From NCBI GenBank assembly GCA_016223085.1, contig JACRPS010000003.1:124001-188000 (forward strand): a DNA stretch of 64,000 nucleotides. Direction: 5' to 3'. Both the position numbers and the translations under genes were made by a program. The stretch's first letter is position 1; every line of letters begins with the position of its first letter. Below the pieces are notes generated by a model. That model searched no databases and was not told the DNA's origin. It was given only the letters and a program-made list of their open reading frames with translations. The DNA is from Chloroflexota bacterium. Its GTDB lineage: Bacteria > Chloroflexota > Anaerolineae > Aggregatilineales > Phototrophicaceae. Shown here in pieces: positions 1-8,403 of the stretch.

Positions 1-86
1 AGTTCCGTGACATGCAAAAAATGATGAGCCAGATTGGCAGGGGGCGAATGCCCCGGATGCCGGGTTTCCCCGGCGCCATGCGCTAA
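1..86 (+). CDS. ffh: Signal recognition particle protein Ffh, C-terminal end (partial)
   Basis: The window opens inside a reading frame (first full codon at base 3) that ends in TAA at 84-86. The 27 visible residues are rich in Met, Arg and Gly, with the pattern M-Q-K-M-M then R-G-R-M-P and G-F-P-G-A-M-R. This is the typical tail of the M domain of Ffh, the SRP GTPase that binds signal peptides and 4.5S RNA. The next gene is rpsP, and ffh-rpsP is a common bacterial order, which supports the call. The GTPase domain lies outside the window. Confidence 0.85.
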   Translation, partial: FRDMQKMMSQIGRGRMPRMPGFPGAMR

Positions 87-101
87 CGTGTTAAATGAGA
101 C

Positions 102-129
102 GTAGGGGCACGGCATGCCGTGCCCCTGC
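102..129. repeat. Palindromic element, family A (GGCATGCC core)
   Basis: A perfect 28-bp palindrome except for its last bases. The half-site is GTAGGGGCACGGCAT and the far end reads TGCCCCTGC. It lies between ffh and rpsP, 30 bp before the rpsP start. It is the first of ten family-A copies in this window. Confidence 0.9.
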
Positions 130-158
130 CAACGATTATCTGAGGAGAAAGCAAACTC

Positions 159-554
159 ATGGTTCGTATTCGTCTTCGCCGTGTTGGCTTGAAGAAACAG
201 CCCAGCTACCGCATCGTCGTGATTGACCAGCGCGCCGCGCGGGGTGGGGATTACATCGAAAACATCGGCTTCCACAACCCCCGCACCGAACCGATCACCG
301 ATGATCTGGACGAGGCGCGCGCGCTCTACTGGTTGAGCAAGGGCGCGCAGCCAACCGAAGCGGTGATGTACATTCTCAAACGCACCGGCACCTGGGCGCG
401 GTTTGAACGCCTGCGTAAGGGTGAAGAGATGGATGCGCTCGTGGCGGAAGCTGCCGCCGCGAAGGCCGCCGCCGCGCCCGTCAGCCCGAAGACCCGCCGC
501 CCGTCGCCCGGCCCCGGCCAGGGCCGCAAGGCGGTTGAAGAAGCCGCGTCCTAG
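159..554 (+). CDS. rpsP: 30S ribosomal protein S16
   Basis: This is a structural protein of the small ribosomal subunit body. The start M-V-R-I-R-L-R-R-V-G and the segment P-S-Y-R-I-V-V-I-D are the S16 hallmark, and the core fold covers about residues 1-80. At 131 residues it is longer than the usual 80-100. The extra C-terminus is Ala-, Lys- and Pro-rich and probably disordered, as in several Chloroflexota and actinobacterial S16 proteins. The ATG at 159 follows a clear GAGGAGAAAG ribosome binding site. It begins the rpsP-khpA-rimM run. Confidence 0.97.
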   Translation: MVRIRLRRVGLKKQPSYRIVVIDQRAARGGDYIENIGFHNPRTEPITDDLDEARALYWLSKGAQPTEAVMYILKRTGTWARFERLRKGEEMDALVAEAAAAKAAAAPVSPKTRRPSPGPGQGRKAVEEAAS

Positions 555-572
555 CGCGAAAGGCTTCCCACT

Positions 573-800
573 GTGGAACAACTGATTGAGTACATCGCCA
601 AGAGCCTGGTGGATGACCCCGCCGCCGTGAAAGTCCAGCGGCGTGCATCGGGGTCTACCCTGATTCTGGAACTGCACGTCGCGCCCCAGGACACGGGGCG
701 TGTCATCGGCAAGGGCGGCCACGTGGCGAACGCGATGCGGTCGCTGCTGCGCGCCGGCGCCGACACACGCTACAACCGGGTTATCCTGAAGATCGTCTAG
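573..800 (+). CDS. khpA: KH-domain RNA-binding protein KhpA
   Basis: A 75-residue single KH domain. The GxxG-type loop is seen as R-V-I-G-K-G-G-H, followed by an A-N-A-M-R-S-L-L helix. KhpA proteins bind RNA, often as a heterodimer with KhpB/Jag, and affect ribosome maturation and cell shape; the gene sits almost invariably between rpsP and rimM, as here. The start is GTG at 573, 18 bp after rpsP. The TAG stop at 798-800 abuts the rimM ATG, so the two are probably translationally coupled. Confidence 0.95.
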   Translation: MEQLIEYIAKSLVDDPAAVKVQRRASGSTLILELHVAPQDTGRVIGKGGHVANAMRSLLRAGADTRYNRVILKIV

Positions 801-1358
801 ATGCCGCCATCGAGCAGCGCCGGGGGGCCGCCGCGCCCCCAGTATCTTCTCCTCGGCAAAATTCTGCGCCCGCATGGCGTCACGGGGGAGTTGCGTGTCC
901 ACCTGCTGACCGCCTACCCCGAACGCCTGCCGGACATGGAAACGGTCTACATCGGGCGCGACCCTGAATCGCCGGACGTGACACCCCACCTGATTGAGAG
1001 CGTGCGCTTCCATCAGGGGAATGCGCTCATCCGGCTGGCCGGTGTCACCGACCGCGATCAGGCCGACCGTTTCCGCCAGCTTTATCTGATGGTTGCCATC
1101 GCCGACGCCGTGCCGCTGGAAGACGGCGAAGTTTACCTGTTCCAGTTGATCGGCATGGCGGTACAGACGCAGGATGGTGAGACACTTGGTACCATCACTG
1201 ATGTGCTGGAAACGGGCGCGAATGACGTGTACATCGTAGATAGTCCCCGGTATGGCGAAGTCCTCATCCCGGCCACCGACCACACCATCATCAAAACCGA
1301 TGCCGCCAACCGTCTGGTGATCGTTGACCTGCCGGAAGGTCTGCTCCCCGGCAGCTAA
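801..1358 (+). CDS. rimM: Ribosome maturation factor RimM
   Basis: A 185-residue protein with the RimM N-terminal barrel (about 16-98, starting L-L-G-K-I-L-R-P-H-G-V-T-G-E-L) and a C-terminal PRC-barrel (about 104-182, with Y-L-F-Q-L-I-G-M and E-V-L-I-P-A-T). It assists 16S rRNA processing and 30S head assembly by binding S19. It starts directly after khpA with no gap. The usual next genes trmD and rplS are absent; a promoter-like sequence and dprA follow instead. Confidence 0.96.
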   Translation: MPPSSSAGGPPRPQYLLLGKILRPHGVTGELRVHLLTAYPERLPDMETVYIGRDPESPDVTPHLIESVRFHQGNALIRLAGVTDRDQADRFRQLYLMVAIADAVPLEDGEVYLFQLIGMAVQTQDGETLGTITDVLETGANDVYIVDSPRYGEVLIPATDHTIIKTDAANRLVIVDLPEGLLPGS

Positions 1359-1365
1359 TACACGC

Positions 1366-1395
1366 TTGACAAGCCAAACCGTCGCTTGCTATGCT
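1366..1395 (+). promoter_or_regulatory. Sigma70-like promoter upstream of dprA
   Basis: TTGACA (1366-1371) and TATGCT (1390-1395) are separated by 18 bp, in the rimM-dprA gap. It would give a leader of about 110 nt that contains a palindromic element. A very similar pair (TTGACT, 18 bp, TATGCT) lies before the padR gene at 57328. Confidence 0.6.
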
Positions 1396-1442
1396 GGGAT
1401 TGCACCGTTTAGAATCTTTCTGTAAACCTCTTTTATCTGTCG

Positions 1443-1469
1443 GTAGGGGCACGGCATGCCGTGCCCTGC
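1443..1469. repeat. Palindromic element, family A (GGCATGCC core)
   Basis: Nearly identical to the copy at 102-129 but with one C missing in the right arm (GTGCCCTGC). It lies in the predicted 5' leader of dprA. Confidence 0.88.
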
Positions 1470-1513
1470 AAGGCGTTTATGGATAGATACTTAACCCATC
1501 CCAGAGCAGCATA

Positions 1514-2608
1514 GTGAGTGATCGTCAATTCTGGCTCGGCTTCAGTCTCGTCCCGGAAATCGGCCCCAAACGCCTGTCCCATCTACTGAACTGGTTTGGT
1601 GATCTGGCGAGCGCGTGGACGGCCAGCGAAGCGCAGTTATGCGCGGCTGGCCTCGACCGGCAGCCGCTGGCGAATCTGCTTCAGACACGCCGCACGCTGA
1701 ATCTGGACGCGGAAATGCGGAAGATCGAAGCGGCGGACGCGCGTTTTGTCACCCTGGCCGATGCCGATTACCCTGCCCTGCTCAAGGCGGTGCCGGACGC
1801 GCCAGCCGTGTTGTATGTGCGTGGTACGCTGTCGCCGGACGACAGCCGCGCCCTCAGCATCGTTGGTACGCGGCGGGCGACCAGCTACGGGCGTGACGCC
1901 GCTTACCACTTCGCCAAACATTTGGCTGCCCGGAACATCACCATCATCAGCGGGCTGGCGCATGGGGTGGATGCGGCGGCCCATCGCGGCGCGCTGGATG
2001 GTGGCGGGCGCACGCTGGCGGTCCTCGGCTGCGGCATTGATCGTGTCTACCCGGCGGACAACCACCGGCTGGCTGCGGACATCGTGCAGCACGGCGCGCT
2101 CCTCAGCGAATTTCCGGTTGGCACGCCGCCGGAAGCCTCCAACTTCCCGCGCCGCAACCGCATTATCAGCGGGCTGGCGCTGGGGGTCCTGGTGGTGGAA
2201 GCGCCGGAAAAAAGCGGCGCGTTGATTACCACCACCACCGCCGCCGAACAGGGGCGCGAGGTGTTTGCCGTGCCGGGCAACATCTTTAACCCCATGAGCG
2301 GCGGCACCAACCGGCTGATTCAGGATGGTGCCAAGCTGGTGCTGACGGTCGAGGACATTCTGGAAGAACTGAACATCGCGCACGGCGAAGTCCAGACCAG
2401 CGCCGCCGCCCGCCAGCTTGCTCCGGCCAACGATGCCGAACACCGCCTGCTCCAGCATCTGGGTGCAGACCCGATGCACGTGGATGATCTGACGCGCCTC
2501 AGCGGGCTGCCGGTGGCGCTTGTAACCAGCACGCTCACCATTCTGGAACTGAAGGGGCTTGCGCGAATGGTGGGACACATGCAATATTGCGTGGTGAGGA
2601 CTCATTAA
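1514..2608 (+). CDS. dprA: DNA-processing protein DprA
   Basis: A 364-residue protein of normal DprA length. DprA binds incoming single-stranded DNA during transformation and loads RecA. The Rossmann-like domain shows S-I-V-G-T-R-R (about 115-121), I-S-G-L-A-H-G-V-D-A-A-A-H and F-P-R-R-N-R-I-I-S-G-L. The N-terminal part looks like a helix-hairpin region (P-E-I-G-P-K-R), and a winged-helix domain ends the protein (about 305-360, H-V-D-D-L-T-R-L-S-G-L). The start is GTG at 1514. In many genomes dprA is followed by topA; here manC lies between them. Confidence 0.96.
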   Translation: MSDRQFWLGFSLVPEIGPKRLSHLLNWFGDLASAWTASEAQLCAAGLDRQPLANLLQTRRTLNLDAEMRKIEAADARFVTLADADYPALLKAVPDAPAVLYVRGTLSPDDSRALSIVGTRRATSYGRDAAYHFAKHLAARNITIISGLAHGVDAAAHRGALDGGGRTLAVLGCGIDRVYPADNHRLAADIVQHGALLSEFPVGTPPEASNFPRRNRIISGLALGVLVVEAPEKSGALITTTTAAEQGREVFAVPGNIFNPMSGGTNRLIQDGAKLVLTVEDILEELNIAHGEVQTSAAARQLAPANDAEHRLLQHLGADPMHVDDLTRLSGLPVALVTSTLTILELKGLARMVGHMQYCVVRTH

Positions 2609-2632
2609 CGACTGACCGGAAGGGGCGTAGGG

Positions 2633-3715
2633 ATGCAGCACTATTATGCGATGATTATGGCGGGCGGCGGTGGGACGCGCCTGTGGCCGATGAGCCGGCA
2701 GGATATGCCCAAACAGTTGCTGCCACTGGTGGATGACGTGTCCATGTTTAAAACCAGCGTGGACCGCCTCGCGCCCCTGTTTACGCCGGATCGTGTCTAT
2801 GTTGTCACCGGGCGCAAGTACGTTCATGAGATGCGCGCCCAGGCGCCGGAAATCCCGCCGCAGAATTTTATCGTTGAACCGTATGGCAAGGACAGCGGCC
2901 CGGCTGCCGCCTTTGGCCTCACGGTCATCCACAGGCGCGACCCGGAAGCGACCGTCGCCGTCCTGACCGCCGACCATCACATTCAAGATAAGGAAAAGTT
3001 CCGCGACGTGCTGGCCGCAGCCTATGACGTGGCGCAGCAGGGCTATATCGTCACCCTCGGCATTTCGCCCTCCTACCCCGCCACCGGCTTCGGTTATATC
3101 CGTCAGGGTGAGGAACTGTGCCAGTCGAACGGCTTCACCGTCTATGCCTCGCGTGGCTTCACGGAAAAACCCAATCTGGTGACCGCTACTGCTTTTCTTG
3201 CATCCGGCGATTATAGTTGGAACTCCGGCATGTTTATCTGGACGGCACAGCAGGCACTGGCCGAATTCGCCCGCCAGCAGCCGGAGATGTACGCCGCCTT
3301 GATGGAATTGCAGCCGGCGGTGGACACCCCGGAATTTGACGACCGGCTTGAAACCGTCTGGGAGAAAATTCCCAGAATTTCGCTCGATTATGCCGTCATG
3401 GAAGGCGCCGGGAAAATGGCCGTCATCCCGGTGGACATTGGCTGGAATGACGTGGGCAGTTGGGCGTCCTTATACGAGGTGTTGAAACTGGACAGGTTCG
3501 GCAACGGCTTCAAAGGCCGCCAGTCGGAACGGGTCGTGCTGGACACACGCAACACCTTGGTGTACAGTGACAAACTGACGGTGACGATTGGCGTGGAAGA
3601 CCTGATTATCATCGAAACGCCGGACGCGCTGCTGATCTGCCGCAAGGACCGCGCCCAGGACGTGAAGGATGTGGTTAACCATCTGCTGACCACCAAGAAT
3701 TATAAATATCTGTAA
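2633..3715 (+). CDS. manC: Mannose-1-phosphate guanylyltransferase
   Basis: A 360-residue nucleotidyltransferase that makes GDP-mannose from mannose-1-phosphate and GTP in the cytoplasm, for glycan synthesis. The pyrophosphorylase signature G-G-G-G-T-R-L-W-P-M-S is at about 11-21, with F-I-V-E-P-Y-G-K-D-S-G-P-A and F-T-E-K-P (catalytic Lys) following. It lacks the C-terminal isomerase domain of the long bifunctional forms. It starts 24 bp after dprA and could be co-transcribed with it. The glycosyltransferases at 22580-26089 are possible users of its product. Confidence 0.93.
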   Translation: MQHYYAMIMAGGGGTRLWPMSRQDMPKQLLPLVDDVSMFKTSVDRLAPLFTPDRVYVVTGRKYVHEMRAQAPEIPPQNFIVEPYGKDSGPAAAFGLTVIHRRDPEATVAVLTADHHIQDKEKFRDVLAAAYDVAQQGYIVTLGISPSYPATGFGYIRQGEELCQSNGFTVYASRGFTEKPNLVTATAFLASGDYSWNSGMFIWTAQQALAEFARQQPEMYAALMELQPAVDTPEFDDRLETVWEKIPRISLDYAVMEGAGKMAVIPVDIGWNDVGSWASLYEVLKLDRFGNGFKGRQSERVVLDTRNTLVYSDKLTVTIGVEDLIIIETPDALLICRKDRAQDVKDVVNHLLTTKNYKYL

Positions 3716-3720
3716 ACCCG

Positions 3721-3748
3721 GTAGGGACACGGCGTGCCGTGTCCCTGC
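3721..3748. repeat. Palindromic element, family A (GGCGTGCC core)
   Basis: Half-site GTAGGGACACGGC, right arm GCCGTGTCCCTGC. It lies between manC and topA. An upstream in-frame start for topA falls inside it, but the real topA start is downstream. Confidence 0.9.
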
Positions 3749-3781
3749 ACACCCGATAACAAGCGATCCCAGGAAACCCGC

Positions 3782-6226
3782 ATGAGTAACTCATATCAGG
3801 CTTACTGCGTTAAATGTAAAACCAAACGGGACATCGCCAACGCGCAGCCCGTCTATACCGACAAGGGCACGCCCGCGACGAAGGGCACCTGCCCGGTATG
3901 CGGCACAACCCTGTTCCGCATGGGTGCGACCGGTGCGCACGCCAACCTGCCCAAACCCGAAAAAATCAGTGCGCCGAAGCCGGCGAAACGTGCTGCCAAA
4001 AAGCAAAAAACGGCAGCCGCCGGCAAAAAACGGCAGCCGCCGGCAGCCAAAAAAGCGCGCTCCGGCGGCGTCGGCAAGCTGGTGATCGTCGAGTCACCCG
4101 CGAAAGCGCGCAGCGTTGGCAACTTCCTGGGCAAGGGTTACACCGTCAAGGCATCGAAAGGCCACGTCCGTGACCTGCTGGTGACGCAGCTTTCAGTAGA
4201 CGTGAACAACAACTTCGAGCCGAAATACCGTGTCCCCAATGACAAGCGCGAGGTGGTCAGCGAACTGAAAGCAGCGGCAGACCGGGCCAGCGAAATTTAC
4301 CTGGCGACCGACCCCGACCGTGAAGGCGAGGCCATCGCCTGGCATCTGATCGCCGCCACCGACATGGACGAAAGCCGCGTGAAGCGCGTGGTTTTCCACG
4401 AAATCACCAAACCGGCGATTCAGGAGGCGTTCAGCCACCCGCGCGAACTGGACTTGCATCTGGTGGACGCGCAGCAGGCGCGGCGCGTGCTGGACCGGCT
4501 GGTCGGCTATAACATCACCGAACTGCTGTGGCAGAAAGTCCGCAACCAGCTTTCCGCCGGGCGCGTTCAGAGCATTGCGGTACGGATGGTGGTAGACCGC
4601 GAGCGCGAAATTGAAGCCTTCGTGCCGGAAGAATACTGGACGCTCGACGCCAGACTGCAAAAGCACACCTCCAACGGCAGGCAGGATAACAAACCATTTG
4701 TCGCCCGGCTGGTGAAGATCGGCGGCAGGGACGTGGCCTTCCGCCAGCAGGCCGATGTCCTGCCGCACCTGGACGTGCTGGAGCGCAGCCGCTATACCGT
4801 CAGCGACGTGAAACACGGCACGCGCCAGCGCAAGCCGTCCGCGCCGTTTACCACCAGCACGCTCCAGCAGGAAGCGTCGCGCCGTCTCGGCTTTACCGCC
4901 CGCCGCACCATGACTATCGCCCAGCAGTTGTATGAAGGTGTGGACATCGGCGCCGATGGCTCGGTCGGTCTGATTACGTATATGCGCACCGACAGCACCC
5001 AGGTATCCAGCCAGGCGCAGGCGGAAGCGCGCGATTTCATTCACCAGCGCTTTGGCGAGAAGTACCATCCGGCCAGGCCGCCGGTATACCAGACCAGGGC
5101 GAAGGGCGCGCAGGAAGCGCACGAGGCCATCCGCCCCACCAGTGTCCGGCGTGAACCCGACCAGATGAAAGCCTACCTGACACGCGACCAGTTTAAGCTG
5201 TACCAGCTCATCTGGCAGCGGTTTGTCGCCAGCCAGATGGCAAACGCGGTCTACAACACGCTGCGCGTGGAAATCACCGCCAGGCTGAACGCGGACGACA
5301 TCCCTTATCTGTTCCGCGTGGCGGGCAGTACCATCAGGTTCCCTGGCTTCCTGGCGCTGTACGAGGACAGCCGCGACGAGGACGCCGCGCCGGACGAGGA
5401 CGAAGGCCGCATCCTGCCGGAACTCAGGGTTGGCGATCTGCTTGACCTGCTTAAGCTGCTGCCGGAGCAGCACTTCACGCAGCCGCCGCCGCGTTATACC
5501 GAGGCGACGCTGGTTCGCACCCTGGAAGAATACGGCATTGGCCGCCCCAGCACCTATGCGCCGACGGTCGCCACGATTCAGGACCGCGAGTACATCGAAA
5601 AAGTGGACAAACGGCTGGTGCCGACGGAAACCGGCAAAATCGTGAACGATCTGCTGGTGAAGTTTTTCCCGGACGTCATGGATTACCAGTTCACCGCCCG
5701 CATGGAAGACCAGTTGGACGACATCGCCGAAGGCCACCGTGAATGGCACCGCATGATGCACGAATTTTACACGCCGTTTGAACAGCGGCTCCAAGCGGCG
5801 CGCCAGGCCATGCCGCAGGTACAGCAGGAAGAAACCGTTGGACGGAACTGTCCGGTATCCGGCCACCCGCTGGTGGTGCGCTACGGGCGTTTTGGTAAAT
5901 TCATCGGCTGCTCCAACTACCCGGAGTGTCGCTACACCGAACCCTGGCTGGAACGCACCGGCATCGCCTGCCCGGTGTGTGGCAAAACGCACGGCGGCGA
6001 AATCATCGTGCGCAAATCGAAAAAGGGACGTACCTTCTACGGCTGCTCGCGCTACCCGGACTGTGACTTCACCAGTTGGAAGCGCCCGCTGGCGACGCCC
6101 TGCCCCAACTGCGGCGGGCTGCTGGTGGAGCAGAGCCGCGCGACCGCCCAGTGTACCAACTGCAACCGCACCTACCAGATGGACGAAATCGGTGAAACCG
6201 CGCCGGAGCCGGCGCTGACGGAATAG
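3782..6226 (+). CDS. topA: DNA topoisomerase I with N-terminal zinc ribbon
   Basis: A type IA topoisomerase of 814 residues that relaxes negative supercoils. An N-terminal zinc ribbon (C9, C12, C37, C40; DUF5679-like) and a Lys/Ala-rich linker precede the Toprim domain (from about 100; D-P-D-R-E-G-E near 180). The catalytic Tyr is about 400 in T-Y-M-R-T-D-S-T. Three C-terminal zinc fingers follow; the first has lost its second Cys (C-P-V-S-G). I chose ATG at 3782 because AGGAAA lies just before it, while the longer frame begins in the palindromic repeat. The linker contains a 20-bp tandem duplication. Confidence 0.96.
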   Translation: MSNSYQAYCVKCKTKRDIANAQPVYTDKGTPATKGTCPVCGTTLFRMGATGAHANLPKPEKISAPKPAKRAAKKQKTAAAGKKRQPPAAKKARSGGVGKLVIVESPAKARSVGNFLGKGYTVKASKGHVRDLLVTQLSVDVNNNFEPKYRVPNDKREVVSELKAAADRASEIYLATDPDREGEAIAWHLIAATDMDESRVKRVVFHEITKPAIQEAFSHPRELDLHLVDAQQARRVLDRLVGYNITELLWQKVRNQLSAGRVQSIAVRMVVDREREIEAFVPEEYWTLDARLQKHTSNGRQDNKPFVARLVKIGGRDVAFRQQADVLPHLDVLERSRYTVSDVKHGTRQRKPSAPFTTSTLQQEASRRLGFTARRTMTIAQQLYEGVDIGADGSVGLITYMRTDSTQVSSQAQAEARDFIHQRFGEKYHPARPPVYQTRAKGAQEAHEAIRPTSVRREPDQMKAYLTRDQFKLYQLIWQRFVASQMANAVYNTLRVEITARLNADDIPYLFRVAGSTIRFPGFLALYEDSRDEDAAPDEDEGRILPELRVGDLLDLLKLLPEQHFTQPPPRYTEATLVRTLEEYGIGRPSTYAPTVATIQDREYIEKVDKRLVPTETGKIVNDLLVKFFPDVMDYQFTARMEDQLDDIAEGHREWHRMMHEFYTPFEQRLQAARQAMPQVQQEETVGRNCPVSGHPLVVRYGRFGKFIGCSNYPECRYTEPWLERTGIACPVCGKTHGGEIIVRKSKKGRTFYGCSRYPDCDFTSWKRPLATPCPNCGGLLVEQSRATAQCTNCNRTYQMDEIGETAPEPALTE
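4003..4042 (+). repeat. 20-bp tandem duplication inside topA
   Basis: The unit GCAAAAAACGGCAGCCGCCG occurs twice in perfect head-to-tail order (4003-4022 and 4023-4042) in the linker of topA. The unit length is not a multiple of three, so loss or gain of one copy would shift the frame before the Toprim domain. Confidence 0.95.
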
Positions 6227-6230
6227 GCCT

Positions 6231-6258
6231 GTAGGGACACGATATATCGTGTCCCTAC
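6231..6258. repeat. Palindromic element, family A (GATATATC core)
   Basis: A perfect 28-bp palindrome, half-site GTAGGGACACGATA, starting 4 bp after the topA stop. Confidence 0.92.
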
Positions 6259-6283
6259 GCCCCATCACAACCCGGCGCATTCA

Positions 6284-6313
6284 TTGTCGTTCCGTTGAAA
6301 TGTACTGTACAAT
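6284..6313 (+). promoter_or_regulatory. Sigma70-like promoter upstream of the 6368 gene
   Basis: TTGTCG (6284-6289) and TACAAT (6308-6313), 18 bp apart, in the gap after topA. A GAAAGGCGG stretch before the ATG at 6368 serves as ribosome binding site. Confidence 0.5.
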
Positions 6314-6367
6314 AGGCGTAGCTTAAACCGGATTGTTACGCAGATTTTTGACGAAAGGCGGCAGTTT

Positions 6368-7741
6368 ATGGTGGGCAAAATCCGAGACACGATCACCGGC
6401 CTGTGGCCGGTAATCAAGCCTTACATCCCCAAGCCCCGGCAGGTCATCGTTGTTGTGCTGGCCTTTTTGTTTGGTCTCGTTTGGGCATACGCGCTCGATC
6501 CTGTCGTGTTTTTTAATGCCGATCCCAGCCAGCTCAGTCAGAGCTGGCAGGACGAATGGGTGCGTCTGGTTGCAGCCAATTACGATGCCAACACGGCCAA
6601 TGCCGCCCCAAGCGAAGACCTGAACCAGAACACCATTATTCTGCTGCGCGCCGTAGATAACCCGCAGGAAATCACCAGCCGCCTCGGCCTGACCCAGATT
6701 GACGATCTGGCCGCGCAGGCCGACCCGGTCGCTGCCCGCGCTCCCCAGCCGACCATCATCGGCAGCCTGCGCCCCTGGATTCTCGGTTCGATTGTGGTGG
6801 CGGTCATCGCCGTCCTCGGTTCGCTGATTTACGGCTTCTACATCAATCCAATGCTGGTTGAGCCGGTCAGCCGTTCGATTCGCCGCCGCCGTGCCGGCAT
6901 CACCGGCTCGGCTGGCCCCGCTGCCACCGTCACAGCGATCAAGGAATCGCGCAAGATCGCCGAACAACTGGCGAAGGAAGCGGCAGCCGCGCCTGCCAGC
7001 AACTTTGGGCCGCCCGTTTCGCGCCATGTCTCGATGTACAGCCCGACCCGCGCCTTTGACGACTCGTTTGCCATCGAAGACGCCAAACGCGATGACGAAT
7101 TCCTGGGTGAATGTGGCGCGGTGATTTCAGAAACCATCGGCGTCGGTGACCAGGAACGAGCCACCGCCATTGAAGTCTGGTTATTCGACAAGGATGATTT
7201 TGTCCGCACGCTGACCGGCGTGTTCGCCTCGGAATACGCTTACAATGACCCGGCCATTCGTTCCAAACTCGACCTCAAAGGGCCGGTGGTACTGGCGCAA
7301 CCGGGCGCGGTGATTACGCTGGAAACAAACACGCTGCGCTTCCAGGCTCGTATCGTGGACATGGCCTACGGCACCGGGCCGCTGCCGCCCAACAGCTTTT
7401 TCGAGAAGCTGACGATTGAACTGCTGGCGTGGCGCAAGGATACCGCCGCCGTCGCCCAGCCGGTGAACGTCGCTCCGGCGCAAACCTACGCGCCGCCCGC
7501 TGCCACGCCAGCGTATGCGCCGCCGACAACAGCCGCACCGGCGTTCACGCCGCCCCCGATGCCGACCGCGCCGCTGCCAAGTTACACCCCGCCGCCCACC
7601 ACCCCGCCGCCGTCACCACCGGCCTATGGCTCTGGCGTCGCGCCGCTGAAGCCACCGCCGCTGCAAATGCCGCCCGAACCGCCGCGCCGCCGGGACGATG
7701 ACCCGTTTGGCGGCACGGGCGACTGGACACCGGTGCAGTGA
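6368..7741 (+). CDS. Membrane protein with proline-rich C-terminus, function unknown
   Basis: 457 residues. A first membrane segment is at about 20-40 (V-I-V-V-V-L-A-F-L-F-G-L-V-W-A-Y-A) and a second at about 138-160 (I-L-G-S-I-V-V-A-V-I-A-V-L-G-S-L-I-Y-G). The roughly 95-residue loop between them is probably outside. After a basic stretch (R-R-R-R-A-G) comes a globular region (about 230-360) that I do not recognise, then a Pro/Ala/Thr-rich tail of about 90 residues. Such tails often bind partners or are disordered. It stands alone between topA and a terminator. I recognise no enzymatic motif. Confidence 0.8.
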   Translation: MVGKIRDTITGLWPVIKPYIPKPRQVIVVVLAFLFGLVWAYALDPVVFFNADPSQLSQSWQDEWVRLVAANYDANTANAAPSEDLNQNTIILLRAVDNPQEITSRLGLTQIDDLAAQADPVAARAPQPTIIGSLRPWILGSIVVAVIAVLGSLIYGFYINPMLVEPVSRSIRRRRAGITGSAGPAATVTAIKESRKIAEQLAKEAAAAPASNFGPPVSRHVSMYSPTRAFDDSFAIEDAKRDDEFLGECGAVISETIGVGDQERATAIEVWLFDKDDFVRTLTGVFASEYAYNDPAIRSKLDLKGPVVLAQPGAVITLETNTLRFQARIVDMAYGTGPLPPNSFFEKLTIELLAWRKDTAAVAQPVNVAPAQTYAPPAATPAYAPPTTAAPAFTPPPMPTAPLPSYTPPPTTPPPSPPAYGSGVAPLKPPPLQMPPEPPRRRDDDPFGGTGDWTPVQ

Positions 7742-7762
7742 CAAATTCAACGTAGACAGCAA

Positions 7763-7791
7763 AACGCCCCGTGCTTACCGGGGCGTTTTTA
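7763..7791 (+). terminator. Rho-independent terminator after the 6368 gene
   Basis: The 8-bp stem AACGCCCC / GGGGCGTT with an 8-9 nt loop is followed by a T run. It ends the transcript of the membrane protein gene. Confidence 0.9.
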
Positions 7792-7851
7792 TTGGAGAAA
7801 TTGTCGTTGAGCCGTTCTCAGTTTAGCGTTGGAGCAGCCCAAACCATCCGG

Positions 7852-7888
7852 GCTGAAAGCTGATAACTGCCAACTGAAAACTGACAAC
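7852..7888. repeat. Degenerate 'AACTGATAACTG' type repeat
   Basis: A run of related short units (CTGATAACTGC, CAACTGAAAACTG, CAACTAC) that ends at the greA stop codon. Similar low-complexity tracts occur in many bacterial intergenic regions. A related tract lies at 45100-45146. Confidence 0.6.
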
Positions 7889-8364
7889 TACTTGATCGCC
7901 TTGATCCTAAACACCAGCTCACCCGACGGTGTGGCGACACGCACTTTATCACCCTTACGGTGGCCGAGCAGCGCCGCGCCAATCGGGCTTTCGTGAGAGA
8001 TTTTCCGTTCGCGCGGGTTAGCTTCCGCCGGGCCGACGATTTTGTAGGTTTCTTCGTCGTCCGTGCCCTCTTCGACAATCGTTACCTGCGAGCCAATGCG
8101 CACGTCTTCCGACGCGCCGTTATGGGTGATGAGTTGTGCCGACCGCAGGATGTTTTCCAGATACTGGATGCGCCCTTCCAGGAAAGCCTGCTGCTCCTTG
8201 GCGTCGTGGTAGTCGGCGTTTTCCTTCAGGTCGCCCTGCGCCACCGCTTCCCGCAGTTTCACCGCCAGTTCCGGGCGGCGAACTTCGACCAGTTCCTTTA
8301 ATTCGCGTTCCAGTTCGGCTTTGCCTTCGGGCGTCAGAAAAACCTGTTCGGGCATGATCTCCAC
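7888..8364 (-). CDS. greA: Transcription elongation factor GreA
   Basis: 158 residues, the standard GreA length. The N-terminal coiled coil (about 1-75) has the two acidic tip residues in the Y-H-D-A-K-E segment (D-Y-H-D-A), which stimulate RNA polymerase to cleave backtracked transcripts. The C-terminal FKBP-like domain has I-V-G-P-A-E-A-N-P and S-P-I-G-A-A-L-L-G-H-R-K-G-D. The start at 8364 is preceded by GGAAGATGAGGTGGAGATC on the minus strand. The gene appears to be transcribed alone or with the hydrolase upstream of it (8404-9243). Confidence 0.96.
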   Translation of the reverse strand: MEIMPEQVFLTPEGKAELERELKELVEVRRPELAVKLREAVAQGDLKENADYHDAKEQQAFLEGRIQYLENILRSAQLITHNGASEDVRIGSQVTIVEEGTDDEETYKIVGPAEANPRERKISHESPIGAALLGHRKGDKVRVATPSGELVFRIKAIK

Positions 8365-8403
8365 CTCATCTTCCTGTCTAACCGATAAGGACGTTACCGG
8401 CGC

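Noticed and set aside
1637-2986. 449-codon minus-strand frame opposite dprA and manC
   Set aside because: It spans two well-supported genes on the other strand and has no family features.
102-6258. Palindromes as ordinary rho-independent terminators
   Set aside because: They lack T runs, occur before genes and inside coding regions, and real terminators (7763, 17128, 62872) are present separately.
4193-6280. 695-codon minus-strand frame opposite topA
   Set aside because: Shadow frame produced by high GC codon use; TopA motifs on the plus strand are complete and the frame has no recognisable domain.
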